Below are positions 52,790 through 61,930 of a DNA stretch of 64,000 nucleotides, piece after piece. The DNA lies in the NCBI RefSeq assembly GCF_009725235.1, contig NZ_WJFC01000023.1, forward strand, positions 1-64,000. The letters run 5' to 3'. Both the position numbers and the translations under genes were made by a program. Origin of the DNA: Scytonema sp. UIC 10036 (GTDB lineage Bacteria > Cyanobacteriota > Cyanobacteriia > Cyanobacteriales > Nostocaceae). The notes beneath the pieces are model-generated. The model saw only the letters and a list, made by a program, of their open reading frames with translations, ran no database searches and was not told the origin of the DNA. Within the stretch, counting starts at the first letter, position 1. Every line of letters begins with the position of its first letter.

Positions 52790-53899
52790 GTGTTACAAGA
52801 AAATCGACTTAGCAAGCATCTACCCATTGCTCGAATCGCCATTATGCGATCGCTTCCCGGCTTGGGCGATTTACTATGTGCTGTACCTGCTATGAGAGCA
52901 GTAAGATTTGCTTTCCCAGAAGCCAAAATTACCTTAATTGGTCTTGTATGGGCGCGAAGTTTCGTAGAGCGGTTCAGCCATTACTTAGATGATTTTTTGG
53001 AATTTCCCGGTTACCCTGGAATTCCAGAAGTTGCACCACCAATTCACAAAATCCCGCAGTTTTTTGCGAACGTCCAGCAACAATGCTTTGACTTGGCATT
53101 GCAAATGCACGGTAGCGGTATTGTTAGCAATTCCTTCAGTGTTTTACTTGGTGCTCGCGTCAATGCTGGTTTTTACCAACCTGGGCAATACTGTCCAGAC
53201 CCAAATTATTTTTTGCCTTACCCTGCAGATCAACCAGAGGTATCGCGTCATCTACGTTTAATGGAATACTTGAGAATTCCATTGCAGGGAGACAATCTAG
53301 AGTTTCCTCTATGGCAAGAAGATTTTTTAGCTTTACAGCAAATAGAGGCTATTCAAGCCCTAAAGAAAGGTCACTATATCTGCGTTCATCCGGGTGCAAG
53401 CGTACCAGAAAGACGTTGGTCAAAAGAGTTGTTTGCAGCTATTGCCGATACCATTGCTGCTCGTGGTTTTCAGGTTGTATTGACCGGTACAGCCCCAGAA
53501 GCTAGTTTAACGCAGTCAATTGCAGAAATGATGCAGACCAAACCAATTGATTTGGCAGGGCAAACCAGCTTGGGTGCAATGGCAGCCCTTTTAAGTCAAG
53601 CAGTCTTACTCGTTTGTAACGATACAGGTGTCTCGCATTTAGCAGCCGCTTTGCAAGTCAAGAGCGTTGTTATTTTCTCCAACTCAGAGCCAAATCGTTG
53701 GGCTCCACTCAATCGCGATCGCCATCGTATTGTGGTAGACAAGGGAGAGGGGGGAGACAAGGGAGACATGGTAGATAAAAAGGAACTTTTTACCATGTCT
53801 CCCTTGTCTACCTTGTCCACCTTGTCTCCCACTCTAGAAAAAGTCATGGCTCAAGTAGACGAACTACTGCCTAAGGGAGTTTTAAATGCTACTAGATAA
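52790..53899 (+). CDS. GT9 family glycosyltransferase (ADP-heptosyltransferase-like)
   Basis: 369 residues from GTG, with AGGAGG 6 bases upstream. GT9 enzymes transfer L,D- or D,D-heptose from ADP-heptose to a lipid or glycan acceptor at the inner membrane. Motifs: IARIAIMRSLPGLGDLLCAV (N-terminal loop), CVHPGASVPERRWSKELFAA and LLVCNDTGVSHLAAALQVKS (nucleotide site). Near residues 320-345 a Gly/Asp/Ser-rich stretch is encoded by an inverted repeat (53755-53809). Its 3' end overlaps the truncated GT9 copy by 14 bases. Confidence 0.9.
   Translation: MLQENRLSKHLPIARIAIMRSLPGLGDLLCAVPAMRAVRFAFPEAKITLIGLVWARSFVERFSHYLDDFLEFPGYPGIPEVAPPIHKIPQFFANVQQQCFDLALQMHGSGIVSNSFSVLLGARVNAGFYQPGQYCPDPNYFLPYPADQPEVSRHLRLMEYLRIPLQGDNLEFPLWQEDFLALQQIEAIQALKKGHYICVHPGASVPERRWSKELFAAIADTIAARGFQVVLTGTAPEASLTQSIAEMMQTKPIDLAGQTSLGAMAALLSQAVLLVCNDTGVSHLAAALQVKSVVIFSNSEPNRWAPLNRDRHRIVVDKGEGGDKGDMVDKKELFTMSPLSTLSTLSPTLEKVMAQVDELLPKGVLNATR
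53755..53809. repeat. Perfect inverted repeat inside the GT9 gene
   Basis: AGACAAGGGAGACATGGTA (53755-53773) and its exact complement (53791-53809) around a 17-base loop, in frame with the coding sequence. Confidence 0.9.
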
Positions 53900-54299
53900 T
53901 TGGCAGAACGTGCAGAATATTCTTGTCATACACAGCGGGAGCGATCGCAACGAGACACAAATTCTTCTGACACTAGAAAAGTTACGTCAATTGCAACCCA
54001 ATTCATATATCACTTTGATGGGGTCTTCACACAAAATCAATTCCTATTCATCTTGGGTAGATGAGGTATTTATTTATGAAGAAATTGGTGAAAAGTTTGT
54101 CAATCCCGAACATGAATTAGCTCTAATTTCTAAACTTAGCCAGGGTAGTTTTGATGCTGCTGTCATTTGTACAGAGCCAGGAGAGTCACCATATTCTTTA
54201 GCTTATATTTGCTATTTGGCAGGAATTCCAATACGTATTGGTCGCTCGCAAGAATTTGGTGGTAGCGTTCTTTCTAAATCGATAAAGGATAATTCATAA
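53886..54299 (+). pseudogene. GT9 family glycosyltransferase, N-terminal half only
   Basis: 137 residues: NVQNILVIHSGSDRNETQIL, VDEVFIYEEIGEKFVN, ICYLAGIPIRIGRSQEFGG. These match the N-terminal Rossmann half of GT9 enzymes. The C-terminal nucleotide-binding half (HPG and DTGxxHxA motifs) is absent. The frame ends where an AATTCAT heptamer array begins (about 54287), so a repeat-associated deletion is likely. Confidence 0.75.
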
Positions 54300-54319
54300 T
54301 TCATAATTCATAATTTTTT

Positions 54320-55279
54320 ATGCGTATTTTAACTTGGCACATCCATGGTAGCTATTTGTACTACCTAACTCAGAGTTCTCATGAATTTTATTTGCCCGTC
54401 AAGCCCGAACGTCCAGAAGGATATGGTGGTCGTCTTGGTGGCTTACCTTGGCCAGATAATGTTCATGATGTCCCTGCTTCAGAGATAAAAAATCTTAAGG
54501 TAGACTGTATTTTGTTTCAGTCACGCAAAAACTATCTTGAAGACCAGTACGAAATTCTCTCCGAGTCCCAACGACAACTCCCAAAAATTTATTTGGAACA
54601 CGATCCCCCACGGGAACAACCAACAGATACTCGCCATGTTGTGAACGATCCCAATATTTTACTCGTTCATGTAACCCACTTTAACCAATTGATGTGGGAT
54701 AGCGGTCAAACTCCTACTTATGTTATTGAACATGGCGTAACTATACCAGATGGTATCTGTTATACGGGTGAGCTAGAACGAGGATTGGTTGTTGTTAATG
54801 GATTGCGATCGCGAGGTCGTCGTTTGGGTATTGATGTATTTGAACGTGTTCGCCAAGAAATTCCTCTGGATTTAGTTGGTATGGGTGCAGAAAAACTAGG
54901 TGGACTAGGTGAGATACCACACCATCAAATACCAGCATTTGCTTCACGTTACCGCTTCTTTTTCAATCCCATTCGCTACACTAGCTTAGGGCTTGCTGTC
55001 TGCGAAGCAATGATGGTGGGATTGCCAATTATTGGGTTGGCAACAACTGAAATGGCAACAGTTGTAGAAAACGGAGTTTCTGGTTACATCAGTACTGATG
55101 TAGACAAGTTAATTCTTCAAATGAAGCAACTTTTAAATAACAAAACACAGGCGGAAAAACTGAGCCTAGGAGCAAGGAAAACAGCACAAAAGCGGTTTAA
55201 TATCAAGAGATTTATCCAGGATTGGGATAAAGTTTTTAAATTAGTCATTTGTCCTTCGTCCTTAGTCCCAAGCAAATGA
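54320..55279 (+). CDS. GT4-like family glycosyltransferase
   Basis: 319 residues. A GT-B fold: the N-terminus MRILTWHIHGSYLYYLTQSS, an acceptor region with YLEHDPPREQPTDTRH and THFNQLMWDSGQTPTYVIEH, then the donor half with GLAVCEAMMVGLPIIGLATT and NGVSGYISTDVDKL. The E-x7-E type motif of GT4 is seen only in part. Sugar donor unknown. The last residues (ICPSSLVPSK) come from a repeat. It sits between GT9 genes and the GT4-GmhA fusion in one transcription direction. Confidence 0.85.
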   Translation: MRILTWHIHGSYLYYLTQSSHEFYLPVKPERPEGYGGRLGGLPWPDNVHDVPASEIKNLKVDCILFQSRKNYLEDQYEILSESQRQLPKIYLEHDPPREQPTDTRHVVNDPNILLVHVTHFNQLMWDSGQTPTYVIEHGVTIPDGICYTGELERGLVVVNGLRSRGRRLGIDVFERVRQEIPLDLVGMGAEKLGGLGEIPHHQIPAFASRYRFFFNPIRYTSLGLAVCEAMMVGLPIIGLATTEMATVVENGVSGYISTDVDKLILQMKQLLNNKTQAEKLSLGARKTAQKRFNIKRFIQDWDKVFKLVICPSSLVPSK

Positions 55280-55366
55280 CAAATGGCTAATGGCTAATGG
55301 CTAATGGCTAATAGCTAATAGCTAATGGTTAATGACAAATGACACTTGACAAATGACAAATAATAA
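55277..55366. repeat. Heptamer array carrying the next start codon
   Basis: CAAATGA, GGCTAAT and AGCTAAT units fill the spacer. The ATG of the next gene is in or directly beside an AATAAATGA-type unit. Confidence 0.85.
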
Positions 55367-57301
55367 ATGACTAAATCCATTGCCTTAATTAGCGAACATG
55401 CTTCACCTCTTGGTTCTTTTGGAGGTGCAGATAGCGGTGGTCAAAACGTATATGTAGGACAAATAGCTAAACATTTAGCTGCATTGGGTTATAAAGTAGA
55501 TGTTTTTACCAGGCGGGACAGTCACGAACTACCAGAAATTATGGAATGGATGAATGGTGTTCGGATTATTAATGTTCCTGCTGGTCCTGCTGTATACGTG
55601 CGAAAAGAAGATATGTTGCCGTATATGGAGGAATTTACAACATATGTTTTGAATTTTTGTCAAAATAACTCTTATGGGAATAAATATCGATATAATTTGA
55701 TACATGCTAATTTTTGGATGTCAGCATTGGTAGCTGCAGAAATTAAGCGAATTTTGGGTATTCCTTTTATTGTTACTTTCCATGCACTTGGTAGAGTCCG
55801 CCGTTTTTGGCAAGGTGATGCAGACGAATTTCCTGACGATCGCTTTACCATTGAAGACCGCATTGTGAAAGAAGCTGACCACATTATTGCTGAGTGTCCT
55901 CAGGATGAGGAGGACTTGCGAAAACTTTACTGTGCCAAAAAAGAGAATATAACTATTATTCCTTGCGGCTTTGATGCAGCTGAGTTTTGGCAAGTTAATA
56001 AGATATCTGCTCGTGAAAAGCTAGGCTTATCTCCCAATGAAAATATCATTCTTCAGTTAGGGCGTCTAGTTCCTCGTAAAGGAGTAGATACAGTCATTCG
56101 AGCTTTTGGACGTGTTTTGCAGCAGTATCAAATCCCCGCACGACTGTTGATTGTAGGAGGTGAGTCAGAAGAACCAGACCCCTGTATTACACCTGAAATT
56201 AATCGGTTGCAGGCTGTTGCTCTTGAAGAGGGTGTTGAGTCACAAGTGACATTTGTTGGGCGTCGCAGTCGTGAAATACTTAAATATTATTATTGTGCCT
56301 CAGATGTATTTGTTACAACACCTTGGTATGAACCATTTGGTATTACACCCTTAGAAGCCATGGCTTGCGGAACTCCTGTCATTGGTTCTAACGTTGGAGG
56401 AATCAAATTTACAGTCAAAGATTCTGAAACAGGGTATCTTGTACCACCAAACAATCCAGATACAATTGCAGAAAAAATTGCCTATCTGCTCAAAAATCCT
56501 GAAATACGCGATCGCATGGGCTTTCAAGGGATAGATCGTGTCGCTCGCTACTTCACTTGGAAAAAAGTGACAAACTCTATTGCCTCTTTGTACGAAAAAG
56601 TTTTGCATCACAAGCAAAAAACAATTATTTCTTCTCTCCCACCTTCTTCCTCAGCCTCCCTCATTGATGAAAGTTTTACAGCAGCAATTGCGGTGATGGA
56701 AAAATCCAGACACACTCTAAAAACTGCAATTCAAGAAGCCGCAGAACTTCTCTTTTCTTGCTTTTCTTTGGGCGGTAAAGTGCTAGTTTGTGGTAATGGA
56801 GGAAGTGCAGCAGATGCCCAACATTTTGCTGCGGAGTTTGTTGGTAAATTACGATGTTCAAAACGGTCGGGATTGCCAGTAATGGCATTGACAGCAGATT
56901 CAGCTTTTTTAACGGCGTGGGCTAATGATGTTGGGTACGAGCACGTTTTTGCCAGACAGGTAGAAGCATTTGCTCAACCAGGAGATGTATTACTCGGTAT
57001 CAGTACGAGTGGGCGATCGCGTAATATCATTGAAGCATTCAAAACTGCCCGTCACCTTCACATCAATACAATTGCTCTTTTAGGTGGTGATGGTGGAGAA
57101 GTATTAGAGATGGCAGATTCAGCAGTTGTTGTACCAGCAACTGATACTCAACGTATCCAAGAAGTACAACATATTGTTCTCCATATTTTATGTGAGTTAG
57201 TAGAAACTAGGGGACTGGCAACAGGGGAAAGCGTGAATCCTCAAAGCCGAATCCCCAATACTGAATCACGAATCATCAATCGCAAAGCTTTAATCATTTA
57301 A
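55367..57301 (+). CDS. gmhA: Fusion of GT4 glycosyltransferase and phosphoheptose isomerase (GmhA)
   Basis: 644 residues. The N-terminal GT4 part (1 to about 420): ISEHASPLGSFGGADSGGQN, LQLGRLVPRKGVDTVIRAFG, PFGITPLEAMACGTPVIGSN. A Ser/Pro-rich linker (SSLPPSSSASL) joins it to a SIS domain (about 430-625): VLVCGNGGSAADAQHFAAEF, GISTSGRSRNIIEAF, ATDTQRIQEVQHIVLHILCE. The second part should convert sedoheptulose 7-phosphate to D-glycero-D-manno-heptose 7-phosphate, the first step of heptose synthesis. The next steps are encoded at 58240 and 58844. A transferase fused to this enzyme suggests a dedicated heptose-glycan path. Confidence 0.92.
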   Translation: MTKSIALISEHASPLGSFGGADSGGQNVYVGQIAKHLAALGYKVDVFTRRDSHELPEIMEWMNGVRIINVPAGPAVYVRKEDMLPYMEEFTTYVLNFCQNNSYGNKYRYNLIHANFWMSALVAAEIKRILGIPFIVTFHALGRVRRFWQGDADEFPDDRFTIEDRIVKEADHIIAECPQDEEDLRKLYCAKKENITIIPCGFDAAEFWQVNKISAREKLGLSPNENIILQLGRLVPRKGVDTVIRAFGRVLQQYQIPARLLIVGGESEEPDPCITPEINRLQAVALEEGVESQVTFVGRRSREILKYYYCASDVFVTTPWYEPFGITPLEAMACGTPVIGSNVGGIKFTVKDSETGYLVPPNNPDTIAEKIAYLLKNPEIRDRMGFQGIDRVARYFTWKKVTNSIASLYEKVLHHKQKTIISSLPPSSSASLIDESFTAAIAVMEKSRHTLKTAIQEAAELLFSCFSLGGKVLVCGNGGSAADAQHFAAEFVGKLRCSKRSGLPVMALTADSAFLTAWANDVGYEHVFARQVEAFAQPGDVLLGISTSGRSRNIIEAFKTARHLHINTIALLGGDGGEVLEMADSAVVVPATDTQRIQEVQHIVLHILCELVETRGLATGESVNPQSRIPNTESRIINRKALII

Positions 57302-57415
57302 TACCAGTTTGAATAAAGAATGTGACAGATGGTTGCTCTAATTCAAGTCTAGATATGACTTTCTCAATCCAAAATCTAAAATCTAAAATCCAAAATGGTA
57401 AAAGGAGTCAAAACT

Positions 57416-58141
57416 ATGCAAGAACTACAAGGAAAAGTCGTTTTAGTGACAGGAGGCGGACGCGGACTTGGAGAAGCCACCTGTCAGACATTATCTTCAG
57501 CAGGTGCTAGTGTTGTTGTTGCCGATATTCGAGATGACTTAGCAAATAAAGTCAGTGGAGAAATTCAGTCTAATGGCTTTCAAGCACAGCCATTAGTGCT
57601 AGATGTGACGAATGAGGAACAAGTAGAGACTGCGATTCATAAGATAGTTTCTCAGTACGGACGCTTGGATGCTTTAATTAACAATGCAGGTACAGATGTG
57701 ACCGTCTCTATAGAAGAACTTTCCATCAAGGATTGGGATAGGATTCTTGCAGTTAACTTACGCGCTCCTTTCATTATGTCAAAGTTCGCTTTGCCAGTTA
57801 TGAAAGAACAAAAAAGCGGTCACATTATTAACATTTCTTCCACTGCAGCAAAGCGTGCTTGGCCCAATGCCTCAGCATACCATGCAAGTAAATGGGGGCT
57901 TTTAGGTTTCAGTCATGCTTTGCACGTAGAGGCTCGCCCTTACAATATTAAGGTGACAGCTTTGGTTGCAGGTGGAATGGAAACGCCCTTTTTACTCGAT
58001 AGATTCCCGGATATAGATGTAAGCAAGTTACAAAATCCCAAGAATGTCGCCGCCACGATTCGGTTCTTGCTGTCCACACCAGAAGGAACAGTCATTCCCG
58101 AAATGATGGTTCTGCCAATGGCTGAAAGTTCTTGGCCATAA
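57416..58141 (+). CDS. Short-chain dehydrogenase/reductase
   Basis: 241 residues from ATG 57416, preceded by AAAGGAG at 8 bases; the ATG at 57395 lies in a heptamer repeat. A classical SDR: VVLVTGGGRGLGEAT (cofactor loop), DALINNAGTDV, catalytic Ser in INISSTAAKRAW and YHASK (Tyr and Lys). VADIRDD after the second strand favours NAD(H) through its Asp. It is not an HldD-type epimerase. Position between the heptose genes suggests sugar oxidation or reduction in the same path, unproven. Confidence 0.88.
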   Translation: MQELQGKVVLVTGGGRGLGEATCQTLSSAGASVVVADIRDDLANKVSGEIQSNGFQAQPLVLDVTNEEQVETAIHKIVSQYGRLDALINNAGTDVTVSIEELSIKDWDRILAVNLRAPFIMSKFALPVMKEQKSGHIINISSTAAKRAWPNASAYHASKWGLLGFSHALHVEARPYNIKVTALVAGGMETPFLLDRFPDIDVSKLQNPKNVAATIRFLLSTPEGTVIPEMMVLPMAESSWP

Positions 58142-58239
58142 TTGTCATTAGTCAATAGTCATTTGTCATTAGCAATTAGCCATTAGCAATTAGCCATTAG
58201 CCATTTGTCCTTTGTTAATGCCCCATGCCCATTTGCCCC
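58142..58239. repeat. Heptamer array before gmhB
   Basis: TAGTCAT, TTAGCAA and TTAGCCA units, then GCCCCATGCCC twice. The gmhB start codon belongs to the last unit. Confidence 0.8.
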
Positions 58240-58854
58240 ATGCCCAAGAAAACAGTATTTCTGGATAAGGACGGGACTCTTATTGAGGATGTGCCTTATA
58301 ATGTTGACCCAAAGTATATTAAACTGGCGACAGGTGCGATTGAGGGGCTACTGCTTCTCGAAAAGTTGGGATATGAGTTGATTGTCATCAGCAATCAGTC
58401 GGGTGTGGCTCGCGGATATTTTCAGGAATCTGCTCTTGTGGGTGTGGAGGAATATTTGCGTAACCTTCTTGGTGAGGCTGGTATCCATTTATCGGGCTTT
58501 TACTACTGTCCCCATCACCCGGATGGAGTGGTTTCAGAGTTTGCCATTGCTTGTGATTGTCGCAAGCCAGCTCCTGGATTATTATTACGTGCAGCAAGCG
58601 ATCGCAACATCGATTTACACGCATCTTGGTTTATTGGTGACATCCTCAATGATGTAGAAGCTGGACACCGTGCGGGTTGTAAAACGATATTAATTAACAA
58701 TGGAAATGAAACAGAATGGGAGTTGTCTCCCTTGCGAACTCCAGATTTCATTGTGAGTGACTTTGCAGAAGCAGCACGAGCGATCTTTTCTGTAGATAGC
58801 AATTCTGAATGTAGGGGACAATCAGTACTGGCGGAGGTGATTCGTGAAGCCTGA
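58240..58854 (+). CDS. gmhB: D-glycero-beta-D-manno-heptose 1,7-bisphosphate 7-phosphatase
   Basis: 204 residues from ATG 58240 (MPKKTVFLDKDGTLIEDVPY). The ATG at 58225 is in repeats. HAD-type phosphatase: nucleophile Asp in FLDKDGTL, motif II Ser in VISNQSG, zinc loop CPHHPDG ... CDCRKP, and the motif IV Asp residues in FIGDILNDVEAG. It removes the 7-phosphate after the HldE kinase step. The C-terminal SVDSNSECRGQSVLAEVIRE is an extension. It overlaps hldE by 11 bases. Confidence 0.92.
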   Translation: MPKKTVFLDKDGTLIEDVPYNVDPKYIKLATGAIEGLLLLEKLGYELIVISNQSGVARGYFQESALVGVEEYLRNLLGEAGIHLSGFYYCPHHPDGVVSEFAIACDCRKPAPGLLLRAASDRNIDLHASWFIGDILNDVEAGHRAGCKTILINNGNETEWELSPLRTPDFIVSDFAEAARAIFSVDSNSECRGQSVLAEVIREA

Positions 58855-60364
58855 CTTGCTAAAGTTGTTGGATAAAATCGCTAACCTTCACGTCATTGTT
58901 ATTGGTGAAGCCATGCTTGATGGCTATTTGGAAGGATTTAGCGATCGTCTTTGCCCGGAAGCTCCAGTGCCAGTTGTTACTGTTAACAATCGCGTGTACG
59001 TTCCTGGCGGTGCAGCCAATACTGCTGTTAATATTGCCCGTCTTGGCGGACAAGTGACACTTTTATCAGTCATTGGTGACGATACAGAAAGTTTACAGTT
59101 AAATAGAGCACTTTCAGAACAGGGTGTTTCTACGACAGACTTAATCGCTCATCCAGCTAGAGAAACACTTGCCAAGCAAAGAGCGATCGCATCATCACAA
59201 ATACTGCTTAGAATAGATACAGGAACGACAACAGCTATCGATCGCGATACAGAACAAGCACTGATTGCAAAACTACAACTTATCTTTCCAAAATGTCAGG
59301 CTGTCATTATCTCTGATTACGGTTATGGAATTTTAACAGCGAAAGTCATTGATGCGATCGCACAACTGCAACAGCAGCATCCCCGAATCCTAGTTGTTGA
59401 TTCCAAAAACCTCACTGCATACCGACATCTTAACGTAACAGCAGTCAAACCAAACTACGAACAGACAACACAATTACTGAAAATTCCCTCTTGCACCCCC
59501 ATCCAAAATCAAGAGAGAATCTTACGTGCAGAACAAATTGCACCATACGGCGAGAAACTTCTTGATATAACAGGCGCGAAAATAGTTGCTGTCACACTAG
59601 ATGCAGAAGGTTCAATTATCTTTCAGCGAGATTCCCCACCGCACCGTACATACACTCAACCGACAACCCAATCCCGTACCACAGGCGCAGGAGATACTTA
59701 TACGAGTGCCTTAACCTTAGCCCTAGCAGCTAGTGCAGCAACACCATTGGCTGCAGATTTTGCTGCAAGTGCTGCAGCAGTAGTTGTGAGAAACGAAGGA
59801 ACCACCACCTGTTCCCTAGAAGAACTCCGGCTGTTTCTATCTTCCTTATCCCCTCCAATCCCCAATCGCCAGTACCCAATCCCCATTGCCCCAAAAAACA
59901 TAACAGATAGCAACCAACTCATTACCCTTGTTACTATATACCGCAAAGCAGGATACAAAATAGTTTTCACCAATGGCTGCTTCGACATTCTTCATGCTGG
60001 ACACGTTTCCTACCTCAATCGTGCCAAAGCATTAGGGGATATTTTAATCATTGGTGTCAATTCAGATAATAGCATTCGCCGGATTAAAGGAGAAAAACGC
60101 CCCATCAACTCATTGGAAGATCGTATCCAAGTTTTAGGTGGACTGGGTTGTGTCGATCATCTGATTGCGTTTGATAAAGACACACCTATCAACCTAATTC
60201 GATTAGTGCAACCTGATATTTACGTTAAAGGCGGTGATTACACAATAGAAACACTACCAGAAGCACCTGTAATACAACAATTTGGTGGTATTGTCAAACT
60301 GTTACCATTCCTAGAAAATCGTTCGACAACACAAATCATCAAAAAAATTATTCAAAACCACTAG
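58844..60364 (+). CDS. hldE: Bifunctional heptose 7-phosphate kinase / heptose 1-phosphate adenylyltransferase
   Basis: 506 residues from GTG, with GGAGG 6 bases upstream inside gmhB. The N-terminal ribokinase-like kinase (about 1-330): VIVIGEAMLDGYLEGF, VPGGAANTAVNIARLGG, the catalytic Asp in TTGAGDTYTSAL. The C-terminal nucleotidyltransferase (about 365-506): VFTNGCFDILHAGHVSYLNR, GVNSDNSIRRIKGEKRPIN, VKGGDYTIETLPEA. Same domain order as E. coli HldE. It makes heptose 1,7-bisphosphate, then ADP-D-glycero-beta-D-manno-heptose, the donor for the GT9 enzymes here. Confidence 0.95.
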   Translation: MKPDLLKLLDKIANLHVIVIGEAMLDGYLEGFSDRLCPEAPVPVVTVNNRVYVPGGAANTAVNIARLGGQVTLLSVIGDDTESLQLNRALSEQGVSTTDLIAHPARETLAKQRAIASSQILLRIDTGTTTAIDRDTEQALIAKLQLIFPKCQAVIISDYGYGILTAKVIDAIAQLQQQHPRILVVDSKNLTAYRHLNVTAVKPNYEQTTQLLKIPSCTPIQNQERILRAEQIAPYGEKLLDITGAKIVAVTLDAEGSIIFQRDSPPHRTYTQPTTQSRTTGAGDTYTSALTLALAASAATPLAADFAASAAAVVVRNEGTTTCSLEELRLFLSSLSPPIPNRQYPIPIAPKNITDSNQLITLVTIYRKAGYKIVFTNGCFDILHAGHVSYLNRAKALGDILIIGVNSDNSIRRIKGEKRPINSLEDRIQVLGGLGCVDHLIAFDKDTPINLIRLVQPDIYVKGGDYTIETLPEAPVIQQFGGIVKLLPFLENRSTTQIIKKIIQNH

Positions 60365-60726
60365 TATCATTTTGGGTTTTAGATTTTGGATTGAGAAAGT
60401 TACGTCTAAACTGAATTGCAGTCAACTATTTGTCACGTTTTTTGTTCAAATTGATATAACTATATACAAGCGTAGAGCATTGCTACAAACTACCAATCAT
60501 GTAAAGGCAAAAGGCTTTCTCACATCATGTCCGTTAGCATAACCATAATAAAAATTTCTTCATTTCTTAGCGCCTTTGCGACGGCAGGCGCTTCAACGGG
60601 GGGAACCCCCGCAACGCGCTGCCTCGTCTTTGCGTGAGTTTTATTTAGGGTATATAAGCGGACATGATATCAATCCAAAATCCAAAATCCAAAATCCAAA
60701 ATCCAAAATCCAAAATCCAAAATCCA
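60365..60726. other. Repeat-rich spacer with nested insertions
   Basis: 60378-60398 is a TTTTGGG/TTTTAGA heptamer run. 60569-60640 is a CTTAGCGCCTTTGCG ... GTCTTTGCGTGAG repeat split by the 28-base GC-rich palindrome (60594-60621). 60670-60726 is an array of CCAAAAT units running into the next start codon. Confidence 0.8.
60594..60621. repeat. GC-rich palindromic dispersed repeat, copy 2
   Basis: Identical 28 bases to 3770-3797, here lodged inside another repeat family. Confidence 0.85.
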
Positions 60727-61878
60727 ATGATTCCCTGGAACTTTGCTAAAAATATCCTCTGCATTAGACTCGACACCATTGGCGATGTACTAATGACGAC
60801 ACCAGCAATTCGTGCTCTCAAAACATCACATCCCAATCGCCGGATTACACTGCTAACATCTTCTGCGGGTGCAACAACTGCTTCACTTGTGCCAGAAATA
60901 GATGATGTCATTGTCTATGATGCACCATGGCTAAAAGCAACAGCACCCCGACAAAATAGCCGTCCCGAATATGAAATGGCAGACTACCTGCGAAATCTTC
61001 AATTTGACGGTGCGGTAATTTTTACAGTTTACAGTCAAAATCCCCTTCCCTCGGCATTTTTATGTTATCTAGCAGATATTCCCTTACGGTTGGCACATTG
61101 TCATGAGAACCCATACCAACTCTTAACAGATTGGGTAAAAGATCCAGAACCAGAACGTTTCCTGCGTCATGAGGTTCGCCGTCAACTCGACTTAGTTGCC
61201 ACTATCGACTGCCATACAGACGACGAGAGAATGTCTTTAGGAGTCCCAAATAAGGCTTTAGCTACTGTCGGTAATATCTTACAACAACTTGGTATCGATC
61301 CAGAACATCCTTGGGTAGTCATTCATCCCGGTGCAACAGCTGCTTCAAGACGGTATGCACCTGATAAATTTGCTCTTGTTGCCAAGAGTCTAGTTTGCGA
61401 CTTCAATATCCCAGTCATTTTTACGGGTACGCAACCAGAACAAGAACTCGTTGAAAGCATCATGGCAATGGCATCCGTTAGCAACATAGCTTCTCTAGTG
61501 GGTTGTCTTGACTTAACCGAACTAGCAGCTCTGCTGTCACTGACTCCTTTACTGATTTCTAATAATACTGGTCCAGTTCACATTGCCGCTGCTGTTGGTA
61601 CACCAGTTGTGGATTTGTATGCTCTGACCAATCCCCAGCATACTCCTTGGAGTGTTCCGAATCGCGTTCTTTTTCATGATGTTCCTTGTAAAAATTGTTA
61701 TAAAAGCATTTGTCCTGAGGGACATCAGAATTGCTTGAGTCTGGTGACTCCAGAGTCTGTGGTAAGTGCGGCTCGCGAACTGTTGAGTGAGACTTGGGAA
61801 AAAGTTTTAAAAAAAGGAACCGCAGATGAAAGCAGATGCACGCAGATGAAGGCGGATCTACTTATGCAAGAGGTTTAA
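60727..61878 (+). CDS. GT9 family glycosyltransferase (ADP-heptosyltransferase-like)
   Basis: 383 residues from ATG 60727. The upstream frame from 60664 is pure CCAAAAT repeat. Motifs: NILCIRLDTIGDVLMTTPAI, VIHPGATAASRRYAPDKFA and LISNNTGPVHIAAAVGTPVV, then a CKNCYKSICPEGHQNCL cysteine cluster seen in many heptosyltransferases. An LPRRxxH-like acceptor loop region is also present. The final 20 residues (ADESRCTQMKADLLMQE) are encoded by a GCAGATGAA repeat, showing 3' extension by repeats. Confidence 0.9.
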   Translation: MIPWNFAKNILCIRLDTIGDVLMTTPAIRALKTSHPNRRITLLTSSAGATTASLVPEIDDVIVYDAPWLKATAPRQNSRPEYEMADYLRNLQFDGAVIFTVYSQNPLPSAFLCYLADIPLRLAHCHENPYQLLTDWVKDPEPERFLRHEVRRQLDLVATIDCHTDDERMSLGVPNKALATVGNILQQLGIDPEHPWVVIHPGATAASRRYAPDKFALVAKSLVCDFNIPVIFTGTQPEQELVESIMAMASVSNIASLVGCLDLTELAALLSLTPLLISNNTGPVHIAAAVGTPVVDLYALTNPQHTPWSVPNRVLFHDVPCKNCYKSICPEGHQNCLSLVTPESVVSAARELLSETWEKVLKKGTADESRCTQMKADLLMQEV

Positions 61879-61930
61879 TGACAAATGACAAATAACCAAT
61901 GACCAATGACAAATGACAAATGACCAATGA
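61879..61930. repeat. ATGACAA heptamer array carrying the GT2 start codon
   Basis: ATGACAA, ATAACCA and ATGACCA units. The start ATG at 61927 is part of the last unit. Confidence 0.9.

Noticed and set aside
57416..58141. SDR gene as the missing HldD epimerase
   Set aside because: It is a classical SDR with a YxxxK catalytic core and no extended sugar-epimerase pattern.
60664..60726. N-terminal IQNPKSKIQNPKSK extension of the GT9 protein
   Set aside because: Encoded by CCAAAAT heptamers; the conserved protein starts at 60727.
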